Assembly (NCBI GenBank): GCA_019925105.1
Contig: JAHGAU010000010.1
Span: 124,001 to 188,000 of the forward strand
DNA: 64,000 bases
From: Niebla homalea
Lineage: Eukaryota; Ascomycota; Lecanoromycetes; Lecanorales; Ramalinaceae
Direction: 5' to 3'
In this document: positions 46,893-58,779 of the stretch, in pieces
Position numbering within the stretch: the stretch's first letter is position 1
Layout of the letters: each line of letters starts with the position of its first letter
The notes under the pieces: generated by a model
What the model saw: the letters and a program-made list of their open reading frames with translations, nothing else
Told to the model about the DNA's origin: nothing
Databases searched by the model: none
Translations under genes and position numbers: made by a program

Positions 46893-48520
46893 TCAGAAGG
46901 TATTGTATATAGCCAACAAAACCCCAACAAAACAGCTACATACACCAGCACAACCCACCCCCTCCCTTTCACCCCCTTCAAGCCGTCTCAACCCCCTCCC
47001 TCTACCGTCCCATCCCCCACCCCAGCATCCCCCACCCCCCGCCCACGCATCCATACTCAAAGCCCCGACCGCACTCCACGCCCTCACGCCCTCCCTGACA
47101 TTCAAGACCTGCAGGGTACTCGCCCTGAGGCCGGGCCCGCGGCTCTCCCGGTCCAACAGCTCCTCGCACAGGAAGTTCAGCATCCCGTAGGTCCAATCGG
47201 TGTGGTCGCCGCCGCCCGAGTCGCGGAACAGGACCAGGCGCAGGGATCCGTTGCTTTCGGTGTACGTGTCGCCGGGGAGCTGGTGGGTGCTGGGCCGGCC
47301 GGCGTGGTCGATGAAGTGGATGATCTTCTGGAGGAGGGCGAGGAGGGTGGTGCGGGGGATGGGGAGGCCGAGGCGGGTCGGGTGGATGATGAGGACGCGG
47401 GGGGTGGATTGCTCGGCCACCGCTGCTGTGGTGGTGGTGGTGGTGGTGGTGGTGGTGGTGGTGATGTTGGTGTTGTTGCGGGGGCCATCACCGCGGCTCG
47501 TCAGGATGGTGGCAGGAGCAGGAGTAGTACGTTTGGCGACCGCGGTGGCGTTCCCCTCATCCCCCGTCTCTGCCGCCGCCAGCATGATCACCAACCCCCC
47601 CGTGGCAACGATCCTCCACTCCTCCGGCGCGGAGCCCCTACTCAAATCGAACACCTGCAACGTACTCTCCCTCAACAGCCCCGTCGATATGCTCAATAAC
47701 CGGGCGCACACAAACGCCAACATCCCGTAGTTCCAGTCCAACAATCCCGCCCTGAAAAGATCGAGATGCAACACTCCGCTGCTCTCGTGGTAGGAAACAT
47801 TGTCCGGGAGCGGCTCTGTGGCATCGCCCGTCCCACGTTGGATGAAGTTGAGGATCTTCTCGATTAGAGAGAGGAGCAAGCCCGGGAAAATAAGGAGGGG
47901 CTGGGGTTGGGTGGGGTGGAGGAGGAAGAGGAGGTGGGTTGGTGTTGCTGCTATCGACGATGATACCTTTGCTGCTGTGGTGGTCGTATTATCGTTTTCT
48001 CGTCTCGTTATGGCAGTAGTAGCAGTAGTAGTAGTGGTGTTGTTAGTGCCAGCAGACACAATCGCGTTCCCCCAGAACTTCATCCGCAACGCCCCCGCCG
48101 CAATGACCTTCCACTCCGCCGGCCCTGTTCCGGCCGATGTATCAACCACCTGCAACGAACTCTCCCTCAGGAATCCAGGCCTATCCAATAACTTTGCACA
48201 AACAACCGATAACATCCCGTACGTCCAGTCCTCCTCGCTGCTGCTCGCGGGCCGGACCAATCTCAACTCGAGCAAGTCGCTGCTTTCCGTGTACGAGCGG
48301 TCATCGGGCAGTGGGGTTTCCGACCCGCCTTCGGCACGTCCGATGAACTTGAGGATTTTTTCGATGAGGGTGAGGAGAACCAGCCGGGGGATGAGGAGGG
48401 GGGTTGGTTGGATGCTGGTTAGGAGGAGGAGGAGGTGTGATGGTAGTACTGCTATCGATGATGATGATGATGCGTTGACTGCTGCTGCTACTGCTGTGGT
48501 ATTATCACTGCTACTCATCA

Positions 48521-48565
<45 letters not shown>

Positions 48566-51500
48566 CAGACGACGCAGTGGCGTTCCCACCACCTGGATGA
48601 TTCAACATCAACACCCCCGCACTGACGAGCGCTATCGGCTGCCTACCGGTCACTACATCGAAGAGCTGTACGAAGCTCTCCTTTAACCCGCCGGGCGCGG
48701 CGTCGGTCTTGATGAGCTCGGCACAGAGATAAGCTAACATGCCGTAGGTCCAGTCGTCGGCCTCGCCTGATGGCCCTTGCTTGAAGAGGATGAGTTGCAG
48801 TTGTTGGGTATTGGCGGTGTAGGAGAGACTGGGTAGCGGGTTATTAGGGTTACCGGCCCAGTTGCGGTAGATAAAGTCGAGAATGTGTTGAGTTAAGGTA
48901 AGGAGGGCCGGATGGGGGATGGTGAGAGGGTCGCGGAGCGGGGTGAGGATGAGGTTGCGGGAGATGGTGGAGATGGAATGTGCGAGTGGTGCTGGTATCA
49001 ATGATGAAGATGCGTTTGCGGCTGTGGTGGTGGTGTTTATCACGGCAGCAGCAGTCGCGTTTGCACTCTGACGCCTGGAATGGAACTCCAACAGCCCGGA
49101 TGCAAAAAATACTGTCCCCTCCCCGACCCCATCATACACCATGAAGAAACTTTCCTGCAGTCCCTGCGGCAATGTGCTTGCCAACAACAGCTCTGTGCAC
49201 ACATAGGCCAGCATCCCGTATGTCCAGTCCTTGCCAATCCCCAACTGTCCCTGGGGCAACAGAGTGAGCCCCAGGAGGTCGCTGTCGGCTACATAGGAAG
49301 CGCTGGGCAGGGGATTATCGGGACTGGGGGCACGTTCGAGGAAGTTGGTGATTTGCTCAATGAGGACGAGGATCCCCGGGCGAGGGATGGTGCGGGCGGA
49401 GCTAAGGCGGGTGAGGAGGAAACTGCGCGGGGAATTTGAGAGATCGGGTGTGATGGTAGCAGGATCAGCAGCCAAAGCCGAAATGTTAGTGTGAGGAGGC
49501 GTGGTGGCACGCTTTTTCAATGTTATTGCCACCGGAAGGTCATCAGCAGAAGCGGCCGTGGTTGAGTTTGATTCTCTTTCACTCAACAGCAACACTCCCG
49601 TACCAGTGGGTGACCTCCGGCCCTCAAGGACCTGGAAGACCTGCACGGTACTCTCCTCCACGCCTGTGCTCGCGGACGCCAGCAGCTCCATGCTCAAATA
49701 CATTAGCATCCCGTACGTCCAGTCTGTGCCACCGGTCCCCACACGCCGTAAGAAAAATTCGAGATTTTCGTGGGTGACACTGTAGGTAGCGTCTGGCAGT
49801 GAATGTTCGGGGCCAGGTCCGCGCTCAATGAAATTTAGCATCTGAATAATGAGAGAGACGAAGGTGGAATGGGAAATGGTGAGAGCAGCCTGGAGGGGGG
49901 TGATTGTGAGACCGCGCTCCACGTTTGAAGCGTCAGATGTTGCCAAACTTAAGGCCGAAGCATTGGTGGTGTCCAATGAACGAGATATGACATCAACCCT
50001 GGTGGTGGCAGTACGGTCGCCGTCTGGCAGAGAGATGCCCCCACCCTCATACCGAGACAGTAATAACGCCCCATCGGCCACGGGCTTCCCCTCCGTGGTG
50101 AGGACCTCCATAGTCATCATCCTTAAGGGCGCCTGCTCTTCGATTCTGTTCAGGAATTCCTTGCAAACCCATTCCAGCATCCCATATGTCCAACTCCCCG
50201 CTCCATCCCCGTCTCTCCTTAGTGTAAAGTTCACAACTCCGGAAGTGGAGCGGTAGGAATCTTTTGCAAGGGACTGACTGCTAGGATATGGTCGGATATC
50301 GTTGAGGATGAGTGTCATCAAGTAGTGAAGGCTTTCTCTCATGATGAAGCCCCCCTCGTGAATGATCTTGATCTCAAGGCGGAAGTCGAGCGTGGAGTGG
50401 TTGAGCGCTGCTATAGCTGTGCTACTGCTGGCATCAGTCGTGGTTTCCAGAGAACGAGTTGTGACATCATTTCTAGCGATGGCGGTTGAATCGTTGCCTG
50501 GGCGAGAAATCCCAACTAGACTCGAAGCCAGTAACAATTTGCCAGTTGCCACAACCCTTCCTGGATAACCAGCATCCATACTGAAAACCTCGATGTGACT
50601 CTCACGTAGCACTGGCTCCATCGCCGCCTCACTTCTCTGCAGTAAACACTCAATAACCCAGCCCAGCATCCCGTACGTCCAGTCCTCATTCTCTGTTCCT
50701 CCAACTCTCGACAAGGTCAGAGACATAAGTTCAGTGTCATCGCGCCAGCGAGTCCTAGGGAGGGGCTGTGAGCTGGAGATTCTCCCGATATCTCTAAGAA
50801 TCAGCCTTACAAGGGAACGAAAGGCGACGCGCGAAATATTGAGGGGATTACGGATAGGGGTGAGCTCCATGCGGAGATTGAGGAAGGTGTTTTGTGGCAA
50901 GATAGTGACACTCTGCGGGTCCTCGTGGGCGGGGTCGGAGATCCCATCTTCCTCGCTTCCACCTGTATCTTTATGGGATGAGGATCGCTTGACAGTCTCC
51001 ATCGAGCGAGACGTGACGTCTACCCTGGCGGTGGCATTTTGGCTGTTGCCAGGATGGGAGATCCCTTCCAAATGCGGAAGCAGCAGCAACGTGCCACTTG
51101 TGACAGTCCTTCCAGGAGACCCTTCATCCATAGTCAGAACTTTGATCGAGCTCTCCTGCAGCCGTGGTCCCTGCTCACTCATTGCCAATATTCCTTCGAC
51201 AACATAATCAATCATCTCGTACGTCCAGAACTCTTCGACCCCCTGCGACTCTTTCGTCAAGGTCAGGTGTATATATTCAGTGTCGTGCTGCCAGGAGTTG
51301 CCGACGATAGGTATTGAAAGATCAGAGATATCCTCGAGCTCCTCAAATACTTTCCGAACGAAGGAACGGAGAGCAAGACGCGGGATGTTTTGTGGGTTGT
51401 ATCTGGGGATGAGCTCAAGGTGAAGGTCGAGCTCGGTGTCAGCGGGTGCGATCAGAGCCGTGTTATTGGTCATGCCAGGGGTGGCACGCTTTTCCGAAGC

Positions 51501-53170
51501 CAGCTGACGAGAAGCAATCGTGGCGCTCTGATCGTTGCTTGGGCCAGGTATCCCACCAGCACTTTTATGCGAAGTCAACGCCAACGACCCAGCGACGACC
51601 AATTTTCCTGGGTACGGGTACGCCCCAGCACTAATATCCAGGATCCGCACCGAAGCCTCCCTCAAGGAGTTAGTATTCTCACTCTGCCTTAATAATTCGC
51701 TACCAAACCATTCTAGCACTCCGTAGGTCCAGTACCGGACCTCTAGCCCTTGGCGCTGTAAAGAGAGCTCCAAGAGTCCGGAGCTTTGGCTGTAGGAAGG
51801 GTTGGGAAGGGGTTGGGATACATCAGCTCCGCGCTCGATATCGTTGAGGATTTCCTCGACGAGGGAGATGATGGAAGATCGAGGAATGATGAGGGTGTCT
51901 TGGACCAGGTCGAGGTAGAGGCCAAGGTCGAGATCAGAGTCGCCGGGCACTGCCAAAGCTGTGGCGCTGGCGGCAATAGTGGCTTGCTTAAAGCTCTCTA
52001 GGGAACGAGAAGTGATGAAATTTGGGTCGGTTGTCGCGTTCTTCTCACTCCCAGCAGAGACCACCCCGGCAGCCAGAGTATCAGAAGGACTAGGAGGCGG
52101 TGGTGGGGTGCCGGAATGGGGACGCCTCAGACTCCCACTTACAATATGACCCACTCTTCCGCGCTCCGTAGCTTTGTCAACAAAGAAATAGCTCTCCTGC
52201 AAAGAAGAGGGTTGAATAGCTGTCTCACCGGCCCGCTTCAGCCACTCCATGACAACATACTGCAGCGTTTGCCAGGTCCAGTCGTCTGGCAAGAATGGAT
52301 CCGCCGCATTCGCATAGATTTGGAGCTCTAGGTAAGGATTATCGAACATCCACGACTTCTGGGGGATGGAGCAGGTGGGGCAATGGGTCGATATCTCGAT
52401 GTTTACCCTGGCGAGGAACGCTTGGAGACTGGCTACCGTTCGACCCCGATCGAGGGAAGAGCCGCCGGAGATAGGTTCGACGCTGAAGACGAATTTGCTG
52501 GCTGCTGCGGGATTGGCGGCGCTAGAATTTGGAGGGATGGTGGTCGTATTGGAAGCAGCACCGAGCGTGCTTTGAAGTAGGCAACCTATCGCCACCACCA
52601 AATTGTTGACGCCATAGACTTTGAACGTGCTTTCCACCAAGTAGGTCTGTCTTTGCTGCGCCTTCATGTTTTGTCGAAGTAGATCGTTGTAAGCGAATCT
52701 TAGCATGCCATATGTCCAATCAGCTTGTGAAGCTGGGAGGTCTGGGTTGGGAAAGATATTCATGGTCACATCGAAAGCATTCGCCGGCCAGAATGGCGAA
52801 GGGATCCTGCCTGACGCGCCATGGATCCCAATCCGCGCATCGATCAGGGCCACTTCGTCGTGCGCGAAGGTTGAGATCTGATTTGGAGGGAAGCTCGTGC
52901 CAGAATCCACAGAGCTGAAGACCAGCCGACGATCAGCGGCATCGGTTCTGGATGATCCTGAGAGGGTGCTAGGCAAGCTTGCAAGTTCCGTGAGCGCGTA
53001 GTCCATTTCTGCCCGTCGAAATAAGAACCTTACCTTCCGGTGTCATTTGACAGGCCCAAGTTGAGGACCTGATCCTGCAAGGTATGACCAACCGGCATGC
53101 AGCTGCTCATGTGACTCCATGTTGATGTCAAGAGCCCAACAGCGATGGCAGAGACTGAGGGAGACAACAT
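46893..53170 (-). CDS. Giant secreted-type protein with 12 copies of an unrecognised 'WTYGML' domain
   Basis: The main exon (52968-46893) is open for about 2,025 codons. I propose a first exon at 53170-53034, joined by a 65-base GTAAGG..CCTAG intron. It keeps frame and adds an N-terminus with a hydrophobic core (SAIAVGLLTSTW), a likely signal peptide; the total is about 2,070 residues. The body is 12 units of about 150-180 residues. Each has L-x-L-x-P....IPR..L..L...I..FI.R, then PLP...Y......L.L.L.R.G, then (D)WTYGML..V..ELL, then LRESS.QV.D...G and an A-G-x-L-x-L strand. Units are joined by Ser/Thr/Asn/Ala-rich linkers with N-glycosylation sequons, poly-Thr and some KR/RR pairs. The C-terminus ends in a hydrophobic stretch (CSCFVGVLLAIYNTF) that could be a GPI signal. 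I recognise no family. Coding density is strong over 6 kb. Wall or surface location is inferred. Confidence 0.85.
47428..47462. repeat. GTG triplet repeat coding poly-Thr
   Basis: About 11 GTG units on the plus strand, read on the minus strand as an ACC-coded Thr run in the linker between repeat units 11 and 12 of the giant protein. Confidence 0.9.
48521..48563. repeat. TAG/GTA triplet repeat coding poly-Thr
   Basis: About 14 units on the plus strand, read on the minus strand as an ACT-coded Thr run in the linker between units 9 and 10 of the giant protein. Its codon differs from the other Thr run, so the two arose independently. Confidence 0.9.
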
Positions 53171-53450
53171 CAGGATATGTCAGCAAATTGCAAGAAGAAG
53201 ATCAGGCTTCATGAGGGGCTTCACTTTTACATTTCCCTTTTGTGTTTAAAGAACGCAGCAATGGAAGCGAAGCGCCATATGCGAGGAACACATTATCGAA
53301 ACATGATTCATGCACAGAGTCGGGTAAATGTAGACCGGATGGCTCCCGGGGTTTGGTAAGGCGCGCATGAGTGTCATTGTCTCGCAAAGCTGGGGCCATG
53401 ATTGGTTTTGACTGCGGAAATTCATGTTGACTTTGCCTTTACAGTTCACA

Positions 53451-55164
53451 TCATCTGGAGACCGGTATCCCAGGAAGCTCCTTTGCGGTTTCTGCTGGTT
53501 TTTCCCTTTCGGTGGGTGCCTCTGCGATTCCTCGATTCATCATTTGTGGGTCAATTCCCTGCCCACCGCCTAGCTCTCTGGGCTTGAACACATCTGGATC
53601 AGTCCCGTAAACCTCATGCGTCTGAAAATTGGGCCGCGCCGGAGCGAATGCAGGCGCGAGGGAATCGTGTGGTAGTTCTGACTTCTCAACTTCAGGCGAT
53701 ATTTTCTTTTTGTGATGCCGACGAAAGACACAGGCAAAATAAACAAGAGCAGCACTGATAGCCAAACCAGCCACACCACCTACAACACCTCCAACAATTG
53801 CCCCAACGGGCGTTGAAGACGATGAGGAGCTTGAAGAGCCAGTCGATGCTGCTGAATCAGAGTCTGTTGCCGAAGAGCTGACTTGCCCTTGTGCGGTAGA
53901 TACCTCCGTCGTAGGATTACTGTAATTGTAGCGAGGGATCGTCTTGCCAAACATGTCCAACTCTGAGCCGGAGTGCCAGGTACTAGCAGGTTTAGCCCCT
54001 CCGTTGATATCGCCACCAACCACGTCAATCACAGGCTCAGGCACCTGGTATTTGGTATCTGGCAACGGAAATTGGGAATGCCACTGATAGGTCGAAGTGT
54101 CGAGCAATTTAATGGGTGGCAACGACGAATTGCATTGCTGCAAGTCAAAAGCGGTATCACCATGTAACACCGCACCACCCAAAACAATCATTGATCGATC
54201 TTCAAAGGAGTTGCAAAAGTGTCGCCGTTTACCGGCATTTTCAGCCAGCTTGGTCTCATTATTATTAGTGTCGGAGATCTTGATCCATTGAAAGGCGGGC
54301 ATGGTGAGGACATGAACTTCCTCAAGGGCACGATTGTTGTCCTGGTTCCAGCCGCCATAGATTGTCATCTGGAAGCTGCTATCATCTGAGGCCGCACTGA
54401 GAGCTGAGCAGAATTCAGAGCGTGACGCAGGAATGTCTCCCGTTGCCGTCACAACTGACCATTTACCAGACGCGATGTCATAGATCTGGACCGCAGACAT
54501 GTTGCGTTGTACCGACTGATCGAAGTTGTCGTACCCTCCAACCGAAACAAGGATTCCCTGCTTGCCCAGACGCACGTATTGGGTGGTTGGGCCCCAGAAG
54601 TAAGGTGTATCGTTGTCTGTGATATTCACCCATGTAGGATTTGAGGGATTTGAGGAGTTCATGATAACCAAGCCGGGAAGCCAATTGTTCCCACCGGCAA
54701 TGAAGCTCAGAGTGCCTCCACCCTCAAAGGTATTCGCATACATGCCTTGCGAGCGTTCCAGCTTATTGTAGGGCTCTTTCCCATCACCAACCGTTGTCGT
54801 GGACCAACTATCATGGGCCGGATCGTAGGTCTTCATCATGGATTGACCCTCAACCGTGCTGGGTGGGAAGCCTGCCATGCTGTACAGGCGAGTCTGATTG
54901 AGGTCACCCCAAAAAGCACCACCGCCAGCATACTCTACGGCAGAGCTGCTTGTGACATTGTACGAATCTTCATAGAGGATGGTGTCGACGGGGAATGAGG
55001 TGTTGAGGGGGATCGAGAAGAGGGATTTTTCTGCCCGATGCATTAGATTGGCTTGATCTCGCAGGGAGATAGGTCAAGCATCTTACGATCTCCCGTGATA
55101 TTCATATGATCCGAAAAGGAAAATGTACCACCCATGAAATACAGGGTATCTCGCGCGATAATTG
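53451..55164 (-). CDS. Kelch-repeat single-pass membrane protein
   Basis: Exons 55164-55087 and 55030-53451 can be joined in phase; the intron has GTAAG and GGGCAG. Exon 1 reads ARDTLYFMGGTFSFSDHMN, a kelch blade edge. The main exon continues with blades such as TRLYSMAGFPPS, TLSFIAGGNNWLPG, ILVSVGGYDNFDQS, MTIYGGWNQD and MIVLGGAVLHGD, so roughly one beta-propeller. A Ser-rich stalk is followed by one membrane helix (AIVGGVVGGVAGLAISAALV) with a basic stop-transfer RRHHKKK and a cytosolic tail of about 90 residues rich in Pro/Glu. Fungal proteins of this layout are surface proteins of unknown ligand. The 5' end is incomplete: a further exon with FAHRIMHNSTLLYLDEG appears at about 55240-55340, but its junctions are not resolved, and the signal peptide was not found. 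Confidence 0.8.
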
Positions 55165-56530
55165 CTGCGGGGTGTGTCTGTCAGTAAGAGCTCGGGTTTC
55201 GCACAGCATTGAGCAAGGAAAATAACCCACTTCGACCACCCTCAAAATAACACAGATCTCTTGTTTTGGCGACCTTCATCAAGGTACAGCAGAGTAGAAT
55301 TATGCATGATGCGGTGGGCAAAGAACGTATCGCAGACATGGCTGCTCAGCCGAGGAGCAATTGAAAGCAGGGTAGAAACGCGTCAGTCAAGAATGTCAAA
55401 AGACATCAATGGAGGTGCGTAAGAAGGAGACTTCTGGACACACAATAATGACTGGCAAGGAGACGGAGAACGGGGACAGCAGGCTATTGAAATTACCTGT
55501 TAGGAGACCAAAGCGAAGCTATTTCAGCTCTGGCTCAATATTCTGCACCAGATCTCGTGGCAGCCTGGCAAGTGGCAGGATTGAGGCAGACATGTCACAA
55601 ATTATTGCACGTTTTTGTCAGACTAAGTTCACCGGCTGAAACGTCCCCACTGCCGCGGCGGCGTCAAGTTCGATATTGAGTTACACGAGTATGCTGTCAT
55701 TTTGTTTTGCTTTGAGAATGAGAGGAAAAGCCACCAATGGGAAACGAAGCCAGACGACGCAAAGCATTGGGAAAGAGGCTCATCTCAATAATAGCTTGAG
55801 GCCTTACTGCTTTCCTCTCTAGCTGTCAGATGGTGTCGAGAAGGAAGGGAGCGAAAGGTGTTTTTCTAAGACAGGTGGTCAGAAGTTTGTTCCCTAGTGC
55901 AGTATAAGGTAGTGCTGGTGCGTTTGGCGTCATCTGACTCATCTCGCCGCAATTGTCGAAATAGCTCCCGCAAGGCTGAGCAAAGTGCCATGATTGGCTT
56001 GCTGAGATGATGAAGGATTACAGGAGTATGGAGCAAGACAAGAGACTCGGATCCTTCGTCGTCGGAATTTGGAATTCTATCCTGGGATCGTGATCAAAAG
56101 AATTATGAGGGAAACTGTCAAATTGACTCTGGGAGTGTATTATTTACATCGCGTTTTGAGCAGCATAATATCGGTGTCTCCCTGCAACATTACTACGTAA
56201 ATAAGGTCCATTTCTCATGTCATCACAACAAATATCTTCAGGCGTCCCCTGTTACGCCCACGAGATATGAACACAGTGCAGGCTTCACCTTCAATATCAT
56301 AGGTGTCTATACCAGCAAGATCTCTTGCTTCGTGCGCAGTGGGGGGCGACTGGTGCTAACCATCCCCTTCTAGCCCTGCACCAGCGAGCTGATCGATTTC
56401 ACATTGCTACAGCGATCGACCCTGTCGTTGAACTTGCGTCCATTTGCTGCTCTCATCATCGTGCGATTCATCTCCTCGCGCAGCAGTATCAACAATACCT
56501 GGCCTACTGCGCGTGTGAACAGTTGATCTT
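55165..56530. other. 5' part of the Kelch gene and P450 promoter region
   Basis: About 55240-55340 (minus strand) probably holds an upstream exon of the Kelch gene. The rest (55400-56530) has only short frames. The last 400 bases are the likely P450 promoter. Confidence 0.45.
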
Positions 56531-58317
56531 ATGGCGCTCACAGATTTCATATCCTTCGGGGTCGCTCTTCGAGCAGGTCTTACCGTATCAGTTGGCGCTG
56601 TCATCACCTTCCTCTTCAGCCTCTACAAGCATCGTTCCAGAATGGTTGGCATGGTATGTGCTCCCACCCGATCATTGAGACCCAGATGCTGACACCTTCA
56701 AAGCCAAAACCTCCATGGACTCCTATTTGGGGCAACTTGAAGATCATGGGCGAGCTTGTCGCAAGCCTTCCACCAGGCATACATCCTCATACCTACGTCC
56801 ATTATTTGCAAGAGAAGTACAATCTTCCAGACATCTTCTATATTGATTCGTGGCCCTTTGGAGACCAGATCCTTGCAATTGTCAACCCTGATGTTGCTAC
56901 TTCAGTCACCGTTCAGTATTCTCTGCCCAAACATCCATCCCTTAATCGCGCCATATGGCCCATCACTGGATACAAGAGCTTGGTCACATTGGAAGGAAAA
57001 GAACACAAAACTTGGCGAGCAGTCTTCAACCCGGGCTTCTCTACTGGTCATCTCATGACGCTGGTCCCTGGAATCGTTGACGACTGCGTGATTTTCATGA
57101 ATCAGTTGAGCAACTATGCAAAAAGTCGGGAGATATTCCAATTGGAGGGCGCTGCCACAAAGGTGACCATCGATATTATTGGCAGGGTCGTCCTGTAAGT
57201 AGCTTGGTCCTTCTCGACGGATTGAAGGCTTTGCTGACTTAAATTTAGCGATACGCAAATGCACGCACAAACCTCTGAGAACAAGTTCGTCTCGGCTTTC
57301 CGAAATCAATTGGCATGGCTGCCGGATCCAGCTGAGATCAATCCGCTTAAAAAGATACACCCATTGCGCCCATTTATGATCAAATATAACGAATGGCGCA
57401 TGGACAAATACTTGATGAATATCATGAGCCAGCGCTTTACCTCTCGCTCGGAGACCGGCGCAGTGGACTTGGGGAGGAGAGGCCGACCGATCATCGATCT
57501 GGCTCTTGATAGCTACAAGAAATCAGGCCAGGTTGAAAAGGGCCATCTGGATCGGACCGAATTCCAGAAGGCTGCCTTACAGCACATCAAGGTTTTCATG
57601 TTTGCCGGGCATGACACGACGAGCTCGACTATCTGTTGGGTAGCCTACGCCCTCGCCCAGCATCCAGAATGTCTGCGCAGATTCCGGCAAGAGTGTGATG
57701 AGCTCTTTGGCTCTGATGTCTCTCAGACAGCGCAGACGATCAAAGACCAGCCACATTTGATTAACAACTTACAGTATGGCGCCGCCATCATTAAAGAAAC
57801 TCTGCGACTTTGGCCTGCGGCCAGCAGTGTCCGCCGTGGCGAAGCTGGCTTCTTCTTGCATCACGAAGGAAAGCAGTACCGGACGTATGAAGGTGAATTG
57901 ACAGGTTTCGTGCATGGTTATCTATTGTTCTAATCTTGTACAGATATGGTCACCTGGCCGGTAGCCCATGCCCTCCACACCTCACCCAGACTATGGCCGG
58001 AGTCGACGAAATTTATACCTGAACGTTGGCTCGTGAAAGAGGGTGATCCGCTCTACCCCATCAAAGGTGCCTGGCGACCCTTTGAATTCGGCAATCGTTC
58101 CTGCATCGGGCAGGAACTAGCAGTGATTGAAACCAAGATCATCATGGCGTTGATGCTCAGGACGTTTACGATTGAGACTGCATATGAGGAGTTGGACAAG
58201 GCAGCTGAGCGCAAGTCCGACAAGATGACTACCCCTGAAGGCGATCGAGCATATCCCGTCCTTATTGCGACGGCCAAGCCTATTGATGGGATGCCGTGTA
58301 GAATCAACAGGAGATGA
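56531..58317 (+). CDS. Cytochrome P450 monooxygenase
   Basis: Exons 56531-56653, 56704-57194, 57249-57892 and 57944-58317 join in phase to 543 residues. The N-terminal membrane anchor (SFGVALRAGLTVSVGAVITF) is followed by a Pro hinge (PKPPWTPIWG). The I-helix is AGHDTTSS (residues 324-331), ExxR is ETLR (388-391), then PERW, and the haem-binding loop is FEFGNRSCIG with Cys473 as the iron ligand. All hallmark residues are present, so it should be an active ER monooxygenase needing a P450 reductase. It resembles, at low confidence, fungal P450s often annotated as StcS/AflN-like. The substrate is unknown. The epoxide hydrolase lies 460 bases downstream on the same strand, suggesting a linked oxidation pathway. 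No polyketide or peptide synthase lies in the window. Confidence 0.92.
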
Positions 58318-58779
58318 CAAGAGTTGAGAATCATCAATCCAACCATTTCTCTTACCTGAGCAGACTCGGCCAGTCGTTACACCTTCCGCGTTGCTGAAGA
58401 TACCGAGCATCCAGTGCCAGCAAGGCAAAGCTGCCAACGTTTCCACGCCAATTCCAGTAATCTAGCCGAACGTATCCTTTGCGCCTAATCATCCTTCCTC
58501 GTAACTACCCGTTCAAAATCAAGCTCGCTCGGTCAAATCGTCGAAAGCGCAGCGGAGAATAAAGGTAATAGTTCGCACCAGATGATCGATACGCTTTGGC
58601 CTGAGGCATTCTATTTGTGCCCCGCTCCCACCATGAGGGGCATGAAAGCCGAGCATAGCACGACAGCTGTCATGAAGCCTTATAAACGTACTCATATAGC
58701 CAGCAATTATCCGCCCATTCACATCTACTTCACTCATCCTCTGACCACCCCTCATTGACTTCACGCTTGATCGTCCATC
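58318..58779. other. Spacer between P450 and epoxide hydrolase
   Basis: About 460 bases, long enough for an independent promoter for the epoxide hydrolase. No gene is supported. Confidence 0.45.

Noticed and set aside
47800..48600. 266-codon plus-strand frame inside the giant gene
   Set aside because: Antisense shadow, Val/Arg/Ser rich with a poly-Val run from the triplet repeat. The minus-strand frame carries the conserved repeats.
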